Below, one piece after another: positions 38,444 through 47,558 of a DNA stretch of 64,000 nt. Each line of letters begins with the position of its first letter. Position 1 is the stretch's first letter. The stretch is from NCBI RefSeq assembly GCF_900141785.1, contig NZ_FQYP01000014.1:1-64000 (forward strand), read 5' to 3'. Made by a program: the position numbers and the translations under genes. The notes below the pieces were generated by a model. That model saw only the letters and a list, made by a program, of their open reading frames with translations, was not told the origin of the DNA and did no database searches. This DNA is from Aquimarina spongiae (GTDB lineage Bacteria > Bacteroidota > Bacteroidia > Flavobacteriales > Flavobacteriaceae).

Positions 38444-39898
38444 ATGAAAACAAAGACTATCGGACTTATTGCAGGTCCTGTTCTATTCTTGTTTATTTTG
38501 TTTTTTTTAGGTCCCGAAGGACTATCCAAAGAAGGATTGGCTACCCTAGCCATTGCAACCTGGATTGCAGTTTGGTGGATTACCGAAGCTATTCCTATTG
38601 CTGTAACGGCCTTACTACCCTTTGTACTTTTTCCATTAACGGGAGTAATGCCTATCAAAGGTGTATCTGGAGCTTTTGCTAATCCAATGATTTTTCTCTT
38701 TCTGGGAGGTTTTATTCTGGCTTCAGCCATAGAGAAAACCAACCTTCATAAACGAATTGCTCTTACCATTATTTATCGTATCGGAAGTAATTGGAATCAA
38801 GTGATTCTTGGGTTTATGATCGCAACGGCTTTTTTGAGTATGTGGATTTCTAACACCGCTACTGCAGTAATGATGCTCCCCATAGGACTTGCTGTAGTTT
38901 CTCAAATTCAGGCCGAAGAAACGATAAAAAACACCATGGGTAGATCTTTGATGCTTGCCATGGCGTATGGGTGTTCTATTGGAGGTATTGCTACTATTAT
39001 TGGGACGCCTACTAATGTTATTTTTGTGGGTATTGCGGAAGAGCTTTATGGCGAAACAATTTCTTTTGCGCAATGGATGATGCTGGGGTTGCCCTTCTCT
39101 GTTTTGATGCTCATCATAGGATGGTTGTATTTAACCAAAAAAGTGTTCCCTATTACTGTGGAAGGAATTCCAGGAGGTAAAACAGCGATCAAAAACCAAC
39201 TGGATCATTTAGGTAAGATATCTTATGAAGAAAAAGCAGTGCTATTCGTTTTTGGTACTGTTGCCATATGTTGGATGACTAGTTCTTTTTTACTGAAACA
39301 TATTATACCCGGTATTAGTGATACCTTGATTGCCATAGCAGGATCTATTGTTTTATTTGTAATCCCATCTCGGAAAAGACAAAAATTAGGAATCATTAAC
39401 TGGAAAACGGCAGAAAACATTCCATGGGGAATTTTATTGCTATTTGGAGGTGGATTGGCCCTGGCTGAAGGTTTTAAAGTTTCTGGACTTGCAGAATGGA
39501 TAGGAAATCAATTGGCATTGTTTAAAATGTTCCCTTCTCTACTGCTTATACTTGCCATTGTTATGGTGGTTAATTTTTTAACTGAAATTACATCAAATGT
39601 AGCAACCGCTGCAATGCTAATGCCCGTTATGGCTGCTTTGGCGCTATCTATAGATGTGCATCCTTACTTTTTGATGATTGGTGCAACTATTGCTGCTTCT
39701 TGCGCTTTTATGCTTCCTGTGGCTACACCTCCTAATGCGGTGGTTTTTGGTTCTGGTTTATTGACCATTCCCAAAATGATGAAAGTAGGACTTTGGATGA
39801 ATATCGTTTCTATTCTCATCACTACGATCTTGATCTATTTTGTGTTGCCTTTGATTTGGGATATAGCGCTTACTCCTTTTCCTGAGATTTTTAAATAA
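38444..39898 (+). CDS. SLC13/DASS family anion:sodium symporter
   Basis: 484 residues with about 11 membrane helices. The two conserved hairpin motifs of the family are present: IGGIATIIGTPTNVIFVG and SCAFMLPVATPPNAVVFGSG (the sodium:dicarboxylate/sulfate symporter signature near the C-terminus). Also typical are WWITEAIPIAVTALLPFVLF and FLTEITSNVATAAMLMPVMA. It imports dicarboxylates, sulfate or related anions with Na+; the exact substrate is not clear. Confidence 0.92.
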   Translation: MKTKTIGLIAGPVLFLFILFFLGPEGLSKEGLATLAIATWIAVWWITEAIPIAVTALLPFVLFPLTGVMPIKGVSGAFANPMIFLFLGGFILASAIEKTNLHKRIALTIIYRIGSNWNQVILGFMIATAFLSMWISNTATAVMMLPIGLAVVSQIQAEETIKNTMGRSLMLAMAYGCSIGGIATIIGTPTNVIFVGIAEELYGETISFAQWMMLGLPFSVLMLIIGWLYLTKKVFPITVEGIPGGKTAIKNQLDHLGKISYEEKAVLFVFGTVAICWMTSSFLLKHIIPGISDTLIAIAGSIVLFVIPSRKRQKLGIINWKTAENIPWGILLLFGGGLALAEGFKVSGLAEWIGNQLALFKMFPSLLLILAIVMVVNFLTEITSNVATAAMLMPVMAALALSIDVHPYFLMIGATIAASCAFMLPVATPPNAVVFGSGLLTIPKMMKVGLWMNIVSILITTILIYFVLPLIWDIALTPFPEIFK

Positions 39899-39909
39899 GA
39901 ATAGAAATA

Positions 39910-39929
39910 CCCACTCTATGAAGAGTGGG
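39910..39929. terminator. Hairpin after the DASS transporter gene
   Basis: CCCACTC and GAGTGGG form a perfect 7-bp stem with a TATGAA loop, 11 bases after the stop codon. There is no strong T-run, so termination is likely but not certain. Confidence 0.5.
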
Positions 39930-39984
39930 CATAAATACGTTACGGCCCCTTACCTCCGTAATCGCTTGCTAGGTTGAGTGGTTG

Positions 39985-40680
39985 CTATTCTGTTCTAAAG
40001 TTCCATACAGGGCTAATCGTAGCACTCTGATGGGAATCTCTAGCCACTATACGCCAATAATATACCTTCCCTGAAGATACATCCACATCCATAGTGGTCA
40101 TATCTATCCCCTCTGCAAATAATACAGGTGGATTTGTATCTCCAAAGTAAAGATCATACGATAGCACATCGTCATCGCTATCGCTGGCATTCCATTCTAA
40201 ACTAACTGTTGTGGCCGATAAACGTGAGCCTTGTGCTGGACTCACTAGTTCTGGCACTGCCGGTAAATTGTTTACCGTAGCCTCTGGCTCTGTATAAAAA
40301 GATTGTGTCGGTGAATAAGTACTCACATTATCCTCGCTATCTATGGCGCGTACTCTCCAGTAATATCGTATACCCTTTTCTAAAGTAAAAGTATTGGTAG
40401 TATTCGTAGTCGTTACCGTAAAGGCTATGTCATTAAAATTACTATCTCTGGCAATATCGATCACATAACGAACTTCATCACCATCACTATCAATAACCAC
40501 ATTCCAGGAAAACTCTAAGTCAATACTAGTACAAATCAAATTATTGGTAGGAAACACCAAAGATGGAACTCCAGGTGCCTCGTTGATGGTAATCAGTGGT
40601 GGACGATCATCATCTCCACTACAAGAAATTATTACTCCTAGTATTACTAATCCTATATAGTATTTTATATGCTTTATCAT
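39985..40680 (-). CDS. Lipoprotein with two fibronectin type III-like domains
   Basis: 231 residues with a lipoprotein signal: hydrophobic YYIGLVILGVIIS then Cys, followed by SGDDD, an acidic segment resembling the Bacteroidota lipoprotein surface-export signal. Two FnIII/Ig-like units follow (~35-130, FSWNVVIDSDGDEVRYVIDI and IRYYWRVRAID; ~140-231, LEWNASDSDDDVLSYDLYFG and KVYYWRIVARD). It lies 12 bases after the giant BspA-like gene on the same strand, so it is probably cotranscribed and may be a surface partner of that protein. Confidence 0.82.
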   Translation of the reverse strand: MIKHIKYYIGLVILGVIISCSGDDDRPPLITINEAPGVPSLVFPTNNLICTSIDLEFSWNVVIDSDGDEVRYVIDIARDSNFNDIAFTVTTTNTTNTFTLEKGIRYYWRVRAIDSEDNVSTYSPTQSFYTEPEATVNNLPAVPELVSPAQGSRLSATTVSLEWNASDSDDDVLSYDLYFGDTNPPVLFAEGIDMTTMDVDVSSGKVYYWRIVARDSHQSATISPVWNFRTE

Positions 40681-40692
40681 TATTCTCCTTTT

Positions 40693-43600
40693 TTATTGTT
40701 TAACCATCTTAAATGTTCCTCCATCTGCTATCGATATCAAGTAGATCCCTTGTGGTAAGTTTGCTGTTGGCAATACTACCTGACCAGAACTCATGTCATA
40801 CTCCCCAGAAGAAACTACCACTCCTATCGAATTATAGATCGATATAGTCATTGCTCCTGATACGCTATCAGGAACGGATAAAGTAACATCTCCCCTAGTT
40901 GGGTTAGGTGCAATTCTAAAGCTATCAAATAAATTCACTTTGCTGGATAACTTTCCTTCGCATTCCAGGCTTGAAGATACTGCTACCTGATCCCCATGAT
41001 TGACCTCTATAGCAAAGTTATTGTTGGCAAATGTACCTATCACCTCATCATTGATCGTTACGGTATAAGGAGGAGTTCCTGTGGTGATCTCCACCTGCAT
41101 TTTGGTTCCTGTAGTATCATTTTGTACACTGGTAGCTCCAGATAGAGATTCTGCTGCAGCGATTACCGCTTCAAAACATTGTTCACAGTTCGCAAAACCT
41201 TCAACAGTGATACAGATCGGGTAAGTCCCCGGAGGTAGATTATCTATGGCTAATGAGGATGTAAAGCTATGATCTACTCCATTAATGGTGGTTCGATACT
41301 CCAATGCCGTAGCGGCTGTGATAGTCAACGTTCCATTATCCTTTGCCTCACAAGTCTCACTAGTGGTAGTGATTGTAAAATTGTTTGTAGGTAGATTGGA
41401 TAATGGACAGGTATCTATAACATTAACGGTCCTGGTGACTTCCATAGCCCTATTACCAGAAGCATCGGTAGCATTATATCGGATCGTATAGCTCCCTACA
41501 GCATCTACAAAATCGATAGCATCGATCATAACGGTACTGCCATCATCGGCAGTGGCTCCTAGCTCTGTATACCCAGCTCCTAAGCTTATCTCTTGTGGAT
41601 TATCTCCTGTTAACGTGATTATTGGTGCAGTGGTGTCTACTACATCTACCGTTCTAATTACTTGAGGCGCAGAAGTGCCAGACACATTATTAATAGCATC
41701 ATAAGTAACCATATAACTACCTACCTGATTTGTATTTACTGATGCAGTATTAATGGTTAGTACGGCTCCATAAGTAACTTCGGCTCCTAACTCAACATAA
41801 TTATCTCCCAATTCAATCACTTGAGGATTATCCCCTAACAAAGTAATCACCGGGTCAATACAGCCGCGTCCTCCATCATTGATGATCCAGTTATACAACG
41901 AACCTGTCAAAGTATTTCTTGCTTCTTCTGCTAAACAGTAGGTAGCATCTGCATTTAAAGTTAAACCCGTAGGGATTTGCGTCTCTCCGGCTTCTAAGGT
42001 CGTCCAACCAATTAGGGTAGCATCATAATTTTCTTGAGACATGGCAGTACCAATAAAAAAATCATTTAAAAAACTTACATTACTGATATCCCATCCGGAA
42101 AGGTCTTGATCAAAAGAGCTTGCCCCTTCAAACATATTTCTAATATCATCACTATTACTGACATCCCAAGAACTTAAGTCTTGATTAAAAGCAGTAGCAT
42201 ATCTAAACATAGCCGATAAATAATCAGCATTACCCAAAGCCCAACTTCCTATCGGTTGATTAAAAGATGTAGCACCCTGAAACATTTCTGTAAAATCAAG
42301 CACTGTACTCACATTCCAACCCGAAATATTTTGATTAAATGAAGTAGCTTCTTTAAAAGTACTGTCTGTATTTTCAAGAACGGTAAATGTCCAATCTCCA
42401 ATATTTTCATTAAAAATGGTACCTTCTTCAAACATACTATCAATGTTGTGAATAGTAGTCATATCCCAATTTCCTATTTGGTCTTTCAAATCTTCAAAGT
42501 TGGTACAGCTTTCAAACATACTGGATAAATCGGTGACTTGTGACAAATCTGGAGTATCATCCGCATTTAGTTTTAAATTTTCACAATCATTGAAAGAATT
42601 TCTAAAATCACGCCATTGTATATTTCCCCATTGTTCAATAGTTTGAATTTTAGTTCTTAATGTCCCAAAACCTCTAATAAACAAAGTAAATCTTGGAAAC
42701 TCACCAGTAATTGACACCTTATAAGTTCCTGCTGTGGTATAATCATGTGAAATAGTTGTTGTTACATTGGTATCCTTGGTACCATCTCCCCAATCAATAG
42801 TATAGTTATAACTATATCCACCACTGGTTCTAATCGTAATTCTATCATTGTCTTCTAATAACCAAGAGGTGATAAACGCATCTTCAGGACAAGAATTCCC
42901 TAGATCATTAATTGTCCAATTATAAGGCATACTCGTTAATGTATTTACAGCATCTACACTTAAACAATGTGCTACATCTGCATCCAATGTTAAGCCAACA
43001 GGAATTTGCATCTCTCCAGCGGTTAAAGTTGCCCATTCAATCAATAGGCTATCATAATTAGTTTGTGACAACCCAGCTCCTGTAAATATTCCAGCCATGC
43101 TAGTCACACTCGAAATATCCCAATTGGATAGATCTTGATCAAAAGATGATGCTCCAAAAAACAGTTCCTCCATCTCTTGAACCAAACTAACTTCCCAATT
43201 ACCTACAGGTTGATCGAAAGCAGTAGCATTATAAAACATAAAAGCCATATCAGTAACAGTTGCCATATTCCAGTTAGAAATATTCTGATTAAAGGCTAGA
43301 GCTTCTTCGAAAACAGAGTCACTTCTTAACAAATTGGTAAATGTCCATGCACTAATATCTTCATTAAAAATACTACAGCTTGTAAACATACTGTCGATAC
43401 GTTCTATCGTTGATACATCCCAAGATCCCATTCTATCCTTTAGATCTTCGAAGTTGGTACACCCTTCAAACATACTAGACAATTGTGTAGCTTGTGATAA
43501 ATCCGGAGTATCCTCTGCATTTAGTTTTAGATTGATACATCCATCAAAACCATTTGAAAAGGTATCCCATTGCTGGGTTCCCCATTGTTCAATTGTTTGT

Positions 43601-46600
43601 ATTTTACTTCGATTATCCGCTCCACTAAGGTTGAAACGAATTCTTGGAAAATCTCCTGTAATCTTTACGGTATACGTACCGGCAGTTGTATACTCATGAG
43701 TAGCATTTGCCGTAAAACCAGTTTCAATAGTTCCATCTCCCCAATCTACACTATAATCATATCCTGTACCAAAGGTTGGTATCGTAATAGACTCATTTGC
43801 TGTAGTGGTTTGCCAAGTAGTAACAAAGAAATCTGTAGCAGCGCAGCTTGCTCCTCCATCTGTAATTGTCCAATTATACAGTGCACTTGTTAATGTGTTT
43901 CTTGCTTCCTCTGCAAAGCAAAAAGTGGCACTGGCATCTAATGTTACCCCTGTAGGAATTTGCGTTTCTCCTGTTTCTAAAGTTGCCCAACCGATAAGGG
44001 TTTTATCATAATTTTCTTCTGACATTCCTGCGTCTACCAGCATATTGCCCATAGCATTGGCTGCACTGATGTCCCAACTTCCTAAAGGTTGATTAAAGGA
44101 CGAAGCACCAAAAAATAGATCATCGAAGGTGGTCACTTTACTGGTGTTCCAACTACTCAAATCTTGATTAAAAGCAGTTGCAGACTGAAACATAGCATTC
44201 ATGGTTTCTACATTATCTACAGTCCAATCGCTAATTACTTCGTTGAATATGCTACAGCTCTCAAACATTGAGCGAGTATCAGTAACAGCACTCATATCCC
44301 AATCACTCATTTTATCTTGTAGATCTTCTAAATTGGTACAGCCTTTGAACATACGTTGTGTAGAGTTTACTGATGATAAATCAGGAACATCATCGGCATT
44401 TAATCTAAGGTTAGCACAACCATTAAATGCATCTTCCATAGACGTCCAAGAATTCGGTCCCCATTGCTCAATGGTTTGAATGTTGTTACTCGCTGGATAT
44501 CCATCAAAATTAAGACGATTGAAGTTTCCTAAAACACGCATGGTATACGTTCCTGCATTTTCATAGGTATGATACGCTTCTTGGGTTTCAAAAGTAACAG
44601 TACCATCGCCCCAGTCCACCACAAAATCCAGTCCTGAGCCTACAACAGGAAGCGTAATAAATTCAAAATCCGTAGCGATATTCCATGTGGTAATAAAAAG
44701 GTCTTCATCTGGACATCCTAATCCTTCATCTTCAATACTCCAATTATACGGAGCATTTAGTAAGGTGTTTTTGGCATTTACTCCTAAACAATAGGTAGCA
44801 TCAGCATCTAATGTGATATCACTTGGAATTTGCGTTTCTCCAGCTTCTAAAGTAGCCCAACCAATTAGCGTCTTATCATAATTTTCTTCGGACATGGAAG
44901 TAGATCGTAGCATCGACTCCATAGTTCTTGCGCTGCTGATATCCCAAGCCGATAAATCTTGATCAAAAGCTGTCGCCCCTATGAACATAAACTCAAAGGT
45001 AGTGGCTTGGCTTACATCCCAATTCGCAATACTGCTACTGTTAAATGCTATAGCATCTGTAAATGCCCAAGTAAATTCTTGAATACCACTGGTATCCCAT
45101 CCAGAAAAATCAACGGGAAAATCTTTATCTAAAGAACTACATTGGGCAAACATATATGCAACAGAAGTAACATTTGATAAATCGGGGCTGTCTGTTGCTT
45201 TTACTTCTAAATTGGCACATCCTCTAAAAGCATCCTCCATAGAGGTCCATGTATTGCTTCCCCATTGTTCGATGGTTAGTATTTTGTTACTATCTGCATT
45301 GTCATTAAAACGTAATCGATTGTAGTTTCCTAAAATACGAATGGTATAGGTACCTGAATTTGTATAGGTATGATACGCTTCTTCGGTCTCATTGGTGATA
45401 GTTCCATCCCCCCAATCTACTGTAAAATCAAGTCCGGTATCTGGAATAGGGAATGATATCTCTTCATTATTAGAGTTAATTCGCCAGGTAGTGATAAAAG
45501 CATCAGCACAATCTAGTCCGGCATCAGAGATACTCCAGTCTAACCCACCAGTATCAGTTAATGTGTTTCTCGCAGCTTCTCCTAAACAATAGGTTAAACC
45601 ACTTGCTCCCAAATCAATTCCTGTTGGTATATCATCAATTCCATCGCTCAAATCTCCACTTGTATCTGTAGACCAACCCAATAATGTTGCATCATAATTT
45701 TGTTGCGATAACCCTGAGTTGCTTAACATGTTTGTCATGTTGGTCACTTTACTGATATCCCAATTGCCTAAGGATTGATTGAAATTGGCAGCATTATTGA
45801 ACATTAATAACATGTTTATGGGGCGGGTAGTATTTTCTCCAATATTCCAATTACCGAGATCTTGATTAAAGGAGGTTGCTCTTGCAAACATTTGTACAAA
45901 AACATGACCACTGCTTACATCCCAGTTTTTTATGGTTTCACTATTGAATTTAGTAGCATTTAAGAAAGCAGCTCCAAAATTTGTAATACCACTAGTATCC
46001 CAATTTGAAAAATCCAAAGATGCAGAAGTTCCCAAGCTAGTACACTCATAGAACATTCTTATGAGGGATTTAACATTACTTAAGTCAGGAGCATCTGAAG
46101 CTGTAACATCTATATTAGTACATCCATCAAAGGCATTAGTGAAACTTGTCCATGCGATATTTCCCCATTGCTTCACTTCTAAAATTTTGTCTTTATCTCC
46201 AGAATTATCAAAATAAATTCTAGGGAAATCGCCTTTAATTTTTACTGTATATATTCCTGGTGTATCAAATGTGTGAGAAGCATCTCCTGTTATATTGGTG
46301 TCTTCTGAACCATCTCCCCATGCAACGCTATAGCTATACCCACCTCCTGTGGTTGGAATAGTAATAGTTTCATCTGCAGCTATAGTTTGCCAAGTGGTTA
46401 TAAAGCCTTCCTCAAAACCACAGTCTAAAATATCATCTGAAATTATCCAGCGATTAGGTTCATTGGTCAACGTTGTTCTCCTAGGTGCTGCGGAACAATA
46501 CTTAAGCCCTAGTGCCCCAAGCTCAATATCAGTTGGTATATCATCAATTCCATCACTCAAATTTCCGCTTGAATCTGTTGCCCATCCTAGTAGTGTTGCA

Positions 46601-47382
46601 TCATAATTTTGTTGCGATAATCCCGAGTTATTTAACATATTACTCATGTTAGTTACTTTACTGATATCCCAACTGCCTAAGGATTGATTGAAATTGGTAG
46701 CGTTATTGAACATTAATAACATGTTTCTGGTACCATTACTATTTTCTCCAATATTCCAATTACCAATATCTTGATTAAAGGAAGTTGCTCCTGAAAACAT
46801 TTGCACAAAACCTCTAGCATTTCCCACATCCCAATTTTTTATAGTTTGACTATTGAATGCAGTAGCATTTTGGAAAGCACCTCCAAAAGCTACAATGCCG
46901 CTAGTATCCCAGTTTGAAAAATCTAAAGTTTCTGAGGTTCCCAAACTTGCACACCCATTGAATATTCTTATGAGAAATTGAACATTACTTAAGTCAGGAG
47001 CATCTGAAGCTGTAACATCTAAGTTAGTACATCCCTCAAATGCATCGGAGAAATTTGTCCATGCGATGTTTCCCCATTGATTTACTTCTATAATCTTGTC
47101 TTTATCTCCTGAATTATTAAAATAGATTCTAGGGAAATCACCTGTGATAGTAACCGTATGCATTCCTGGATTAGCATATGTATGCGGCGCATCTCCAGTA
47201 AATCCTGTTTCTACGTTTCCATCTCCCCAATCTACGGTATAATTATATCCAGATCCGGTTGTAGGTATGGTAATATTTTCATCTGCGGTTTTAGTTTCCC
47301 AGGTCGTGATAAATTCATTTTGGGCAAATCCAGCAGTACAAAAACTAATAATAAAAAATAAGGTAATGTAAAAGTGTTTCAT
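40693..47382 (-). CDS. Giant BspA-like (DUF285) T9SS surface protein
   Basis: 2229 residues with a signal peptide (MKHFYITLFFIISFCTAGFAQ). Six tandem modules of roughly 300 residues follow. Each opens with a PKD-like unit (FITTW..., VDWGDGT..., HTYxNxGTYTVxI) and continues with DUF285/BspA repeats (MFxGATSFNQDLSSWDVS-type). Modules end in a Cys-containing segment near GWATLEAGETQIP. Two DUF5011 Ig-like domains (~1845-1990; ITLTGDNPQEISLGAGYTEL) and a T9SS type A sorting domain (~2150-2229; FRIAPNPTRGDVTLSV, PQGIYLISIADGGTFKMVKQ) complete it. The likely role is cell-surface adhesion or ligand binding. It has a strong promoter and is followed by a lipoprotein gene. Confidence 0.92.
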   Translation of the reverse strand: MKHFYITLFFIISFCTAGFAQNEFITTWETKTADENITIPTTGSGYNYTVDWGDGNVETGFTGDAPHTYANPGMHTVTITGDFPRIYFNNSGDKDKIIEVNQWGNIAWTNFSDAFEGCTNLDVTASDAPDLSNVQFLIRIFNGCASLGTSETLDFSNWDTSGIVAFGGAFQNATAFNSQTIKNWDVGNARGFVQMFSGATSFNQDIGNWNIGENSNGTRNMLLMFNNATNFNQSLGSWDISKVTNMSNMLNNSGLSQQNYDATLLGWATDSSGNLSDGIDDIPTDIELGALGLKYCSAAPRRTTLTNEPNRWIISDDILDCGFEEGFITTWQTIAADETITIPTTGGGYSYSVAWGDGSEDTNITGDASHTFDTPGIYTVKIKGDFPRIYFDNSGDKDKILEVKQWGNIAWTSFTNAFDGCTNIDVTASDAPDLSNVKSLIRMFYECTSLGTSASLDFSNWDTSGITNFGAAFLNATKFNSETIKNWDVSSGHVFVQMFARATSFNQDLGNWNIGENTTRPINMLLMFNNAANFNQSLGNWDISKVTNMTNMLSNSGLSQQNYDATLLGWSTDTSGDLSDGIDDIPTGIDLGASGLTYCLGEAARNTLTDTGGLDWSISDAGLDCADAFITTWRINSNNEEISFPIPDTGLDFTVDWGDGTITNETEEAYHTYTNSGTYTIRILGNYNRLRFNDNADSNKILTIEQWGSNTWTSMEDAFRGCANLEVKATDSPDLSNVTSVAYMFAQCSSLDKDFPVDFSGWDTSGIQEFTWAFTDAIAFNSSSIANWDVSQATTFEFMFIGATAFDQDLSAWDISSARTMESMLRSTSMSEENYDKTLIGWATLEAGETQIPSDITLDADATYCLGVNAKNTLLNAPYNWSIEDEGLGCPDEDLFITTWNIATDFEFITLPVVGSGLDFVVDWGDGTVTFETQEAYHTYENAGTYTMRVLGNFNRLNFDGYPASNNIQTIEQWGPNSWTSMEDAFNGCANLRLNADDVPDLSSVNSTQRMFKGCTNLEDLQDKMSDWDMSAVTDTRSMFESCSIFNEVISDWTVDNVETMNAMFQSATAFNQDLSSWNTSKVTTFDDLFFGASSFNQPLGSWDISAANAMGNMLVDAGMSEENYDKTLIGWATLETGETQIPTGVTLDASATFCFAEEARNTLTSALYNWTITDGGASCAATDFFVTTWQTTTANESITIPTFGTGYDYSVDWGDGTIETGFTANATHEYTTAGTYTVKITGDFPRIRFNLSGADNRSKIQTIEQWGTQQWDTFSNGFDGCINLKLNAEDTPDLSQATQLSSMFEGCTNFEDLKDRMGSWDVSTIERIDSMFTSCSIFNEDISAWTFTNLLRSDSVFEEALAFNQNISNWNMATVTDMAFMFYNATAFDQPVGNWEVSLVQEMEELFFGASSFDQDLSNWDISSVTSMAGIFTGAGLSQTNYDSLLIEWATLTAGEMQIPVGLTLDADVAHCLSVDAVNTLTSMPYNWTINDLGNSCPEDAFITSWLLEDNDRITIRTSGGYSYNYTIDWGDGTKDTNVTTTISHDYTTAGTYKVSITGEFPRFTLFIRGFGTLRTKIQTIEQWGNIQWRDFRNSFNDCENLKLNADDTPDLSQVTDLSSMFESCTNFEDLKDQIGNWDMTTIHNIDSMFEEGTIFNENIGDWTFTVLENTDSTFKEATSFNQNISGWNVSTVLDFTEMFQGATSFNQPIGSWALGNADYLSAMFRYATAFNQDLSSWDVSNSDDIRNMFEGASSFDQDLSGWDISNVSFLNDFFIGTAMSQENYDATLIGWTTLEAGETQIPTGLTLNADATYCLAEEARNTLTGSLYNWIINDGGRGCIDPVITLLGDNPQVIELGDNYVELGAEVTYGAVLTINTASVNTNQVGSYMVTYDAINNVSGTSAPQVIRTVDVVDTTAPIITLTGDNPQEISLGAGYTELGATADDGSTVMIDAIDFVDAVGSYTIRYNATDASGNRAMEVTRTVNVIDTCPLSNLPTNNFTITTTSETCEAKDNGTLTITAATALEYRTTINGVDHSFTSSLAIDNLPPGTYPICITVEGFANCEQCFEAVIAAAESLSGATSVQNDTTGTKMQVEITTGTPPYTVTINDEVIGTFANNNFAIEVNHGDQVAVSSSLECEGKLSSKVNLFDSFRIAPNPTRGDVTLSVPDSVSGAMTISIYNSIGVVVSSGEYDMSSGQVVLPTANLPQGIYLISIADGGTFKMVKQ

Positions 47383-47475
47383 AAGGGGCCTTTTAAATTA
47401 TAGATAATAAGAATACTGTTGATTTTGAATATGGGGCACTAACTTATTGCCCTACTATTCTGTAAAAATCAGGTG

Positions 47476-47505
47476 CAAAATTAAGATAACTTTAAGATGA
47501 CCAAA
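47476..47505 (-). promoter_or_regulatory. Predicted promoter of the giant BspA-like gene
   Basis: On the minus strand TTTG (47502-47505), an 18-bp spacer and TAATTTTG (47476-47483) match the full Bacteroidota consensus. The start would be near 47469, with a leader of about 87 nt. The GGGGTTGCAA repeats lie 8-30 bp upstream of the -33 box. Confidence 0.7.
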
Positions 47506-47512
47506 GGATTAG

Positions 47513-47535
47513 GGGGTTGCAAAGGGGTTGCAACC
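47513..47535. promoter_or_regulatory. Tandem GGGGTTGCAA operator-like repeats upstream of BspA-like gene
   Basis: Two 11-base units, GGGGTTGCAAA at 47513 and GGGGTTGCAAC at 47524, lie head to tail with an 11-bp period, one helical turn. The second also completes the palindrome GGTTGCAACC (47526-47535). The same core is arrayed upstream of the adjacent TPR-LuxR regulator gene. The position just upstream of the -33 element suits an activator site (inference). Confidence 0.6.
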
Positions 47536-47558
47536 ACTATTTTTGATGTGGTTACGTT

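Noticed and set aside
39941..39980. GC-rich stretch after the DASS gene as a second terminator
   Set aside because: No stable stem with a T-run could be drawn.
43334..43699. Plus-strand open frames inside the BspA-like gene
   Set aside because: They are antisense shadows of repeated modules, with no homology-like pattern or start context.
40693..47382. Repeats in the BspA-like gene as a CRISPR or satellite array
   Set aside because: The repeats are long, translate to PKD and DUF285 modules, and lack uniform spacers.
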